Of a stretch of 64,000 nt of DNA, positions 57,540 through 64,000 are shown one piece after another. Both the position numbers and the translations under genes were made by a program. The DNA lies in assembly GCA_933228895.1 (NCBI GenBank), contig OW121854.1, positions 59,004,609 through 59,068,608 on the forward strand, read 5' to 3'. How positions within the stretch are numbered: position 1 is the stretch's first letter; each line of letters begins with the position of its first letter. The notes beneath the pieces were generated by a model. The model was not told where the DNA came from. It saw only the letters and a list, made by a program, of their open reading frames with translations, and ran no database searches. Source of the stretch: Platycnemis pennipes (taxonomy: Eukaryota; Arthropoda; Insecta; Odonata; Platycnemididae).

Positions 57540-57640
57540 AAAATTGTCTTCTCCCTTGGTGACCTCCCACTCCCTGCCACACACCCATGCAGGCGGCTCG
57601 CAAGGTGTATTGTGCAATGCACATCAATCAAATGACATGC
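57540..57640 (+). repeat. R3 3'-end fragment
   Basis: CCACTCCCTGCCACACACCC, then GCAGGCGGCTCGCAAGGTGT and a short ATGCACATCAATC tail. Confidence 0.55.
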
Positions 57641-57664
57641 ACAATGTTCATGTCATTTGATTAC

Positions 57665-58078
57665 TCTGAGCTTGATTTTATATTTACCGCTGTCATTCCC
57701 AATGTGTCGGACAATTGCCGGCAGTGCCAGCTTTCCGGACTGCGACATGTCGGAAGAATTGGGCTTAAATCAGGGCAAAATGAAAATGAAAGTGAAGTCG
57801 GTTTTGTAGCGTTTTTTGGAGTCCTTTTGAGGCCATATTTAGCATTCTTCCAGCGTCGGCTGCGTGTCCAGGTCACTAAATCGGCCAAGTTGGTGGAACT
57901 CTTACCGTCTTTCACGGAAGGAATCCTTTTTAAAGAAACGTCACGTTTATTTGTGGAAAGGGAGCGTAGGACTGCGTGCTCGCTTGATAAGGGAGGCTGT
58001 CCCAGACATTTAAGCTTTACCCATTTCCTGAATAACGGAAAAAAAAATTCCAGGCCGGTAAAAAAATTTCAGCCCTAA
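57665..58078 (+). other. Unrecognised open reading frame
   Basis: A frame of about 138 codons stays open from within the R3 tail to a TAA at 58076, with moderate GC. It has Cys residues around 57720-57745 (CRQCQLSGLRH) and a basic C-terminus, but no domain I recognise, and the minus strand is also open over part of it. Chance or a decayed mobile-element gene are both possible. Confidence 0.2.
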
Positions 58079-58597
58079 GTATTTATTTTATAAATCTCTA
58101 CGAAGATGGACGGTCGTAGAATTAATGTCATTCCCGACCCGACAGGGCTTTCCGACTTCCGCGTCAGGTAGTCTGCGCGGTGGTATTCTTTATCTTGCCA
58201 TTCGCTTTTAACTTCTAGCGATAAACTTTTCCATTCTCCTTTCATGTCGCCCTCTTTTGTGTTTTCATGAAGTATATGTGCTAAACACGTCATTAGCCTA
58301 CCAGAGCAGAAGGGGCGGAAATTTCCAGGAAAATCAAGAAGGTCAGAATCAGCTCCCTTATCCTGCCCCTCAGTTGTAATAAACGCATATGAAGTGTATG
58401 TGAATGCAATAGCGTTAGCATGAAAATAAAATAAAAAATATTTGTATGATCAGTCACGTCCTTTTAAATGTGATGAATATGCCCTGCATCATCATCGATT
58501 TTTTATGGTAGTTTGTTAGTTATTCGAGGGAAATGACCGACAGCTACGGTCATATAGTATGGGTACATTATTGGGTGAGGGTTGGTTTTTTAGTGAA

Positions 58598-58730
58598 AGA
58601 ATGAAGGCAGGAGAAAAACCCGGCGTCGCCGATAGCTCGATCTCAACCCGGCTCTTTACGAATGGCGCCAATGGGTCCACTGTGTAATATATCATCCAAC
58701 GGACTGAATACTGTACTCGAAGTGGTTGCT
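58598..58730 (-). mobile_element. SINE S1 fragment
   Basis: In plus orientation: GAGAAAAACCCGGCGTCGCC, ACGAATGGCGCCAATGGGTC, CATCCAACGGACTGAATACT and GTACTCGAAG. The head is missing. Confidence 0.65.
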
Positions 58731-58883
58731 GCAAAGCATGCGCATGTGTATTTAGCTGCGGAGCAGCAAAATTTCAGGGGTTGTTTACTTACATAAACTT
58801 TTGCCCTGCGCCTATTATATGGCCAGCCTAGCCATTTATTTAACTAGTCCCTGATTTTGTCTAATGGGCGACGATATTTTACT

Positions 58884-59262
58884 CTAGTGGCGTATTTGGT
58901 ACCTATGAGGTCTTTCATAATCGTTATGTCGGAGTTTTTTTACCGATTCAATGTAGTTATTTTGTAACTGGGTTATTATTTGTTTTATCGGCATAATTTT
59001 CGTTATTTTATAGACGTCCATGTTACTGGTATAGGGATTTAATTTGAATATTGATCGAATTATTTTCCTTTCTAATATTTTGATGCTGTCCGTCGCAGTA
59101 ATCGTCATGAGTCCCCCCCATGCTGGTACCGCATATAGAATTTGCGGGCGTATAAACGTTTCATATATTGTCTTTTTAATCGCTTCAGGAGTGGCGTTGT
59201 TACGCAGAATTGGCGAGAGGGATGCTCGCATACTGGATAGCACCCGAGTGGGGGCCGGTATA
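58884..59262 (-). mobile_element. Jockey-like LINE fragment (C-terminal thumb region)
   Basis: The minus frame reads SSMRASLSPILRNN, TIYETFIRPQILYAVPAWGG (about residues 26-45) and ILERKIIRSIFKLNPYTSN. This is the post-reverse-transcriptase segment (IRP.L.YA.P.WG...LQ....R.I....) of Jockey-type retrotransposons. A stop near 58884 and loss of everything upstream of 59262 mark a truncated dead copy. Confidence 0.82.
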
Positions 59263-59267
59263 TAAAT

Positions 59268-59342
59268 GAAAAATATTTACCTCTGCCGAAATTTGAATCC
59301 AGGCCCTCGGGAAGGGTACAGTAGTCGAGCTACCACATAAAC
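59268..59342 (-). mobile_element. tRNA-like SINE head (S1-type)
   Basis: The minus strand reads ATGTGGTAGCTCGACTACTG, CCGAGGGCCTGGATTCAAAT, close to the S1 head. The body is missing. It lies directly next to the Jockey-like fragment. Confidence 0.55.
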
Positions 59343-59369
59343 TTTCCCTTCTACGTACGAATACATACA

Positions 59370-59484
59370 AATTACTAGCTTTATATATGAATTACTAGCT
59401 TTATATATGAATTACTAGCTTTATATATGAATTACTAGCTTTATATATGAATTACTAGCTTTATATATGAATTACTAGCTTTAT
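59370..59484. repeat. Perfect 20-bp tandem repeat, 5.7 copies
   Basis: Unit ATTACTAGCTTTATATATGA starts at 59371, 59391, 59411, 59431, 59451 and 59471, the last partial. Copies are identical, indicating recent slippage or unequal exchange. Confidence 0.95.
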
Positions 59485-59489
59485 CGAAA

Positions 59490-61775
59490 TTATGATTAGA
59501 TATCATAATTTTCTTCACCTGCTGCCATTTACGCAGCATTATCGAAGACTTATGCCTTTTGTACTAAAGTTAGTTTTTCGTAAAATATTTTGCAATACTG
59601 AAGTGATTTCAAATTTAATTTTGATAGTATGAATCTCTTGCCAAAAATCGATATATCTTAGGTTTCGTTCTTCATGCATAATTTTCATTATTATATTGTT
59701 TTCTTTTTCGTCCTGATGACATTAGAGTGGTCAGTATGTAATCTAAAATTCCACCTCCCATTTTTGAAATAACTTCCGCATAGGAAGAAATGCCTGTAAG
59801 AAAAATAAATCCATCTGAGCCATGCGTATTTATTTGTTACTAGGATGACCGTGGTATAAGTTACAACGGAAGAAAAAAATAAGTTCATTTGAATGTTCTC
59901 GGGAGAGAGCCGGGTACACATAAAAGAATCGTAAACACGACTGACAGGTTCTTCGTCTTGAAAAGAAAGTTCTCCACCCACCACGCGTGCTTTGGTCACT
60001 CCATCCACGGCGATTCTTTTTCAAGATGTTACCACCAGTAAGATTACGTCCAGTGACGTTTTGACCGCTATTTTCTTCGTGACTTTCCTTCCCTCTTTAC
60101 ACACACTGAGTGCATGAAGTGGCCTTTAGGGTGAGGGGATGAAAGACACATTTGTCTTTGCCTCTTGCACCGTTGTTCGGCCTTTTTCATTTGCAGGTCT
60201 TACGTAATTCTTTTTTCAGTGATTACTGGCAATTCTTTCGCTGAAAAGTAATGAGATCTCTTGTGTTCTTCCGCATCCATGTAAGCACGTTATAATTCTA
60301 AGTTAAAATTTAATTTTCATTGGCCTTCGAATTGGATATGGAGATTGTCGAATTACATTCGAATCTATGGCTTTTGTCTTGATGATGCTTATTTCATGAA
60401 GGGTTTTGTGAAGATACCTTTGCCGTGTCGTTAGTTGTCAACGAATATGTCGATTGGTTTTCACAGCTACTTATCTATATAATGATCTAGACTCTTTTGT
60501 ACCGCACTATCATGTGGCGTATTTTGGAAATCTAGGGTCATCTAAAAAATGTGAGATTAAAATTAAAGATAAATTTAAAAAACGTATGCAAACTAACTGA
60601 AACAATTTGATTAGCAGTATAAAAGACCTAATGGATTGTAAATTTAAAAAAATGATTTTAGAAAACCAAGTGAGAAATTATTTCCATGTGAAGTAATCGT
60701 AAAAAGTTGAGTATGATTAACTCAATTTACTTCAGTTTAACTGCTACGTAAAAGTTTATCTACATAATCTGCGCAGCTCATAAGTATTGCGCTCTTAATG
60801 AGACTTGTACCACAGTTTACCCATATTAATCCCCTTTCATTGCATTACATTTTCAAATTTCACGACATTTAGGGACTGGAAAAGTTACGACTGGATGTGG
60901 ACGAATATATTCTTTAGAAGTATATTAGTAATCTTATAATATGTGGAGGGCGAATATTATAGTAATTTATGTTTAGGATGGCAGATGAAAAAGAGGAATC
61001 GTAGAAATGGATAATATCCAGCCTGAGCAGTGAAGAATCTTAGCTTTTATGTCGGTTGCATTACACTGTTATCCTCCCCAAAAAATACTTTTACCTTCTT
61101 AAATTCTGTCTGCCCCTTCCTTCCGTAGACTACCTCGTCTTCCATCACTCGTTTTCCCCTGAACCACTTGGTGTGCAATCCATATATGTCACCTATTTTC
61201 TTCACGGGGTGAAAATGTATCCTGATCGATTGATAGATCTCTACCAGTTATTGTATGCTTTGTTAAAGATACCTTGCTCTTCTTTGTACATATTCATCAA
61301 TCGAGTTCTTCCTTTCGTATTTCTCTCTCTTCAAATCGACGCATTGACGACGATTTATTTGTTACCTAACCACTAAAATCTCGTACATAATATATAATAC
61401 ATAATAAATCATTTATAGTAACTGCTTGCCACTATTGGAAAAGCCATGACAAAACCTTACGAAATGCACCAGCATTGGCTAATTTCAAAAGATCAATATT
61501 CAATTTGCCTATCCAAATATATTAGGGTGGCAAATCACTTCCCACATGCCGTATTATGCCAGCAGGGTGTCATGAAGCATACACTCCATATGATGTCGAA
61601 TACATTTAAGCTACTGTTTGTCTCTAAACTTAGTAGGTACTTAAATATTCCAGCTTTGGTATTTATTATCCATTTATATTATTTTTATCATGTATCACAT
61701 TAGTTTTCTCTCAGTAGGTTTTCGCAGGTTTTTCACACTCAATCGTGGGAGTTTACCTACAGTATATTATTTCCA
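59490..61775. other. No gene recognised
   Basis: Long AT-rich stretch. Frames at 59691-60024 (minus), 61056-61376 and 61446-61703 (plus) are of the length expected by chance and carry no motif. Confidence 0.4.
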
Positions 61776-61779
61776 TGAT

Positions 61780-61865
61780 GAACATCATCCAAAATCCACC
61801 CTCTGCCACACACCCTTTCGGTAGCTTGCGGTATATTGACTGAATGTGAATGTAGATCTATTGTT
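61780..61865 (+). repeat. R3 3'-end fragment
   Basis: CCACCCTCTGCCACACACCC, GGTAGCTTGCGGTATATTG and the tail GAATGTGAATGTAGATC. Confidence 0.55.
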
Positions 61866-61959
61866 GCATCGGGACTACTCAAGCTCAAGCTCCCTCCCAT
61901 TTATGTGTGTGCGTGAGTGTCTATTTTGGGATGAATTTTCGCTTACTTTATTTTATTTG

Positions 61960-62485
61960 CATTTGTAACGTAGGGGTGAAGCACCTTACGTGGGGGAGGA
62001 TCTACGAGGTGAGGGAGAGGGGAGGGATGGGTCGAGACGGAAGGAAAGGGCTGAGAGATGGACGTAAATCTCCGTTGTTTCCCGACTCGCGGAGGCGTCT
62101 CATTTGCAAGGGTGGGGGTGAAGAGACGGAAAGAGAGGCAAGGTTACGTGTGAAACCCACCCGTTCCCTCCTGGCCCGAACCCCCAACTCCCTCCCGCCC
62201 CCGTTCCACTCCCGCTCGAATCCCCTTTCTCGCCTCCTCCTCCGGGGGAGGTTTTGCAAGTGCCGTGAGAGGGGGTGGTGAGTTGGTAGTGAAGCTTGCG
62301 GAACGTGTGAGAGAGCACGAAAAATGGATGCACAGACATTGCGCATCGCGTGGTCAGATAAAGTCTCGATGGAGACCTTCCACTTCCCAGGTCTTAGCTT
62401 TCTCTTTTTCACTCTTCCTTCTCTCATTCTTTCCTCCAACTCTCTCTCTCTCTTCCTCTGTAATACTGGGTATGGGGGCAAAACT
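61960..62485. other. GC-rich island
   Basis: G-rich then C-rich with CpG (62000-62290), followed by a C/T-rich tract (62390-62460). The 182-codon minus frame (62002-62550) is Arg/Gly/Ser/Leu-rich and has no domain. Confidence 0.4.
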
Positions 62486-62514
62486 ACAAGAATCATTATA
62501 TTTTTAGTGTAGTT

Positions 62515-62995
62515 TAGGTTGCTGTAGTTCTTTAAGTGCTGGCCTCTCACTCAGAGGACCCGCGTTCGTATCCTGACAGTGGAAGGTATATTTCATGGGT
62601 AAATCGTTCCCTAATTGAGTGCCTAGTGGAAAGTAGGTATTTGAGTTAGTTGAATGGGACGTTGAACCGTGGTTCCCTTGGCCGTATTTCGTTGAGAGCA
62701 GGCTAATGCCGACGCCGGGTTTCTCTCCACCCTTCCTCATTACCGTTCCATATCCATTCTTTTCTGCAGCACTCCGCCGGATGCGACGCGTGGTCTCCTT
62801 GGCGCCTTTCATAAGAGCAGGCTTATGCCGACGCCGGATCCCTCTCAACCCTTCCTCCATTACTTGAAAACTCCTCCCTTTACCCAGTTACCTACGTATA
62901 ATCTCATGACCTCAGTTATCTGTCGCCTTCCCCAAGTAACATAAATAACAGAAGGCTAATGCCGACGCCGAGTTTCTCTAATACCTTTCTCCTTA
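62515..62995 (+). mobile_element. SINE S1, composite with three tail modules
   Basis: The head is decayed (AGTGCTGGCCTCTCACTCAG, GCGTTCGTATCC) and the body has GTGCCTAGTGGAAAGTA, AATGGGACGTTGAACCGTGG and TTTCGTTGAGAGCAGG. The tail module, GGCTAATGCCGACGCCGGGT and on, then occurs three times, near 62701, 62821 and 62953, each followed by a CTCTC..CCCTTCC-like segment. Other copies have it once. Confidence 0.75.
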
Positions 62996-63079
62996 CTCTT
63001 CCACTCCCATTCTTGTATTCCATATTCCGGTCTGGAGCGCTTGTAAGTATGGATAAGCTATGAAAAACACAGATGCATC

Positions 63080-63735
63080 TCATCACCAATGGTTAACAAT
63101 CCTAGGATTGGTTTGACGCAGTTTTCCACTCGATTCTTCTATCGGCCAACCTCTTCATTGTGACGTAATTCTTCTCTTTTACATCCTTCACAATCTGTTC
63201 TATGTGCCTAATACGAGACTTGCCTTTTTCAATCTTACCGTTCACTTTTCCCTCGACGATAGTATTCATCAGGCAATTGTGTCTCAAGATATGACCAATT
63301 AAGTTGTCTCTTCTTCTTTTTAGAGTTGTCAGCAGACTTCTCTTTTCTCCCACTCCTCTTAGGACTTGCTCGTTACTTACTCGGTCGATCCATTTAATCT
63401 CCAGCATTCTTCTGTAGAACCACATTGCGAATGCTTATACCCTTTTCTTCTCCGCTGCTGTCATCGTCTATGCCTCACTGCCGTAAAGAAACATGCTCCA
63501 GATGTATGTTCTGATGAATTGTTTCCTTACTTCTACGCTTGTATTTCCAGCTGTAAGGAGATTCTTCTTTTGATAGAATGCCCTCCTTGCCTGGGCTATT
63601 CTACTAACTGTTTCTTTCTTGTTTCGTCCATCGTTGGTTACTCGGCTTCCTAGGTAACAGAACTCTTTCACCTCATCGAGTTTTTGTTTTCCAAGTTTGA
63701 TATTGGTTTAGACCTCTTATTTCTTGCTACAGATG
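63080..63735 (-). mobile_element. LINE-A fragment (best copy)
   Basis: Two minus frames cover the C-terminal part of the RTE-like ORF. The upstream one (63468-63671) reads MKEFCYLGSRVTNDGR, QARRAFYQKKNLLTAGNTSV and TYIWSMFLYGSEA. The downstream one (63102-63425) reads WFYRRMLEIKWIDRVSNEQV, RRDNLIGHILRHNCLMNTIV and ends at NQS. They are separated by a frameshift near 63440. The 3' end runs into ATGGTGATGAGATG near 63080. 5'-truncated. Confidence 0.85.
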
Positions 63736-63844
63736 CTACTAACATTTATAAAATAAACACCAGTTATTTCATAAAATGGGATATAGTGGTAAACCGAGAG
63801 AACTACCTTCCCGCACTGAAGCCCAAGTATAAATCCTACCCCAT

Positions 63845-63867
63845 GTTTCAATAAAATCCATCTTCAG
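63845..63867 (-). ncRNA. Hammerhead-ribozyme-like motif (weak stem)
   Basis: The minus strand reads CTGAAGATGGATTTTATTGA followed by AAC: both boxes (CTGAAGA, GAAAC) in place but a poor stem between them. Confidence 0.35.
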
Positions 63868-64000
63868 ATGTTGTACCAAGGGCATACTCTATGCAGAACT
63901 CCAACTGTTTAATTGGATGACCTATAAGGCTTCTAGTTATGAGGACGCTGAAGCCGACAGTAGTAGGTTTGTTGACTTTTGGCGGATTGATAATCTTAGG

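Noticed and set aside
62002..62550. 182-codon minus frame
   Set aside because: Arg/Gly/Ser-rich translation of a GC island; no domain, and it runs into SINE sequence.
1..64000. CRISPR arrays, operons, integrated viruses
   Set aside because: No spaced direct repeats of CRISPR type, no bacterial gene order and no viral protein motifs were seen; the tandem repeats present have no spacers.

Overview
The window looks like non-coding nuclear DNA of an arthropod, most likely an insect; I cannot name the species. The evidence is AT-rich sequence without operons, dispersed tRNA-derived SINEs, 3' fragments of several non-LTR retrotransposon families, a Helitron, a pogo/Tigger-type DNA transposon, MITEs, microsatellites, and no long conserved host reading frame. 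Most open reading frames are chance frames or lie inside repeats.

Layout. 1-12 kb: LINE and SINE fragments around two GC-rich islands (about 2.2-2.7 and 10.8-11.1 kb). 13165-15850: the best-defined element, a pogo-like DNA transposon with terminal inverted repeats, a TA target duplication and a transposase remnant that keeps a DDD catalytic core and a C4HC3 (PHD-like) zinc finger. 17-21 kb: LINE debris, a degenerate tandem array, a GC island and a multi-hairpin MITE-like element. 22-33 kb: GC islands, two head-to-head tRNA SINEs (one with a 9-bp target duplication), a Jockey-like LINE 3' end, two foldback elements, one MITE, and several Penelope/hammerhead-ribozyme-like motifs. 33-42 kb: LINE fragments and a nearly complete short Helitron (38309-39443) with a broken Pif1-type helicase, inserted in a LINE fragment. 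42-53 kb: several GC/CpG-rich islands, a hammerhead-like inverted-repeat pair, a second tRNA-SINE family and a compact MITE with TTA target duplications. 53-64 kb: a candidate host exon at 54634-54736, a CpG-rich island, a duplicated segment, a second Jockey-like fragment, a perfect 20-bp tandem array, a composite SINE and a final RTE-like LINE fragment.

How it fits together. The window is best read as a long intron or intergenic region filled by successive element insertions. All seven recognised copies of one RTE-like LINE family lie on the minus strand. The most convincing candidate exon is on the plus strand. This would suit the intron of a plus-strand host gene, but another LINE family is mostly on the plus strand, so this is inference only. 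The GC-rich islands, some with good splice-donor sequences nearby, are the other candidates for host function (promoters or 5' exons). LINE, SINE and MITE boundaries below are approximate unless a target duplication or inverted repeat is stated.
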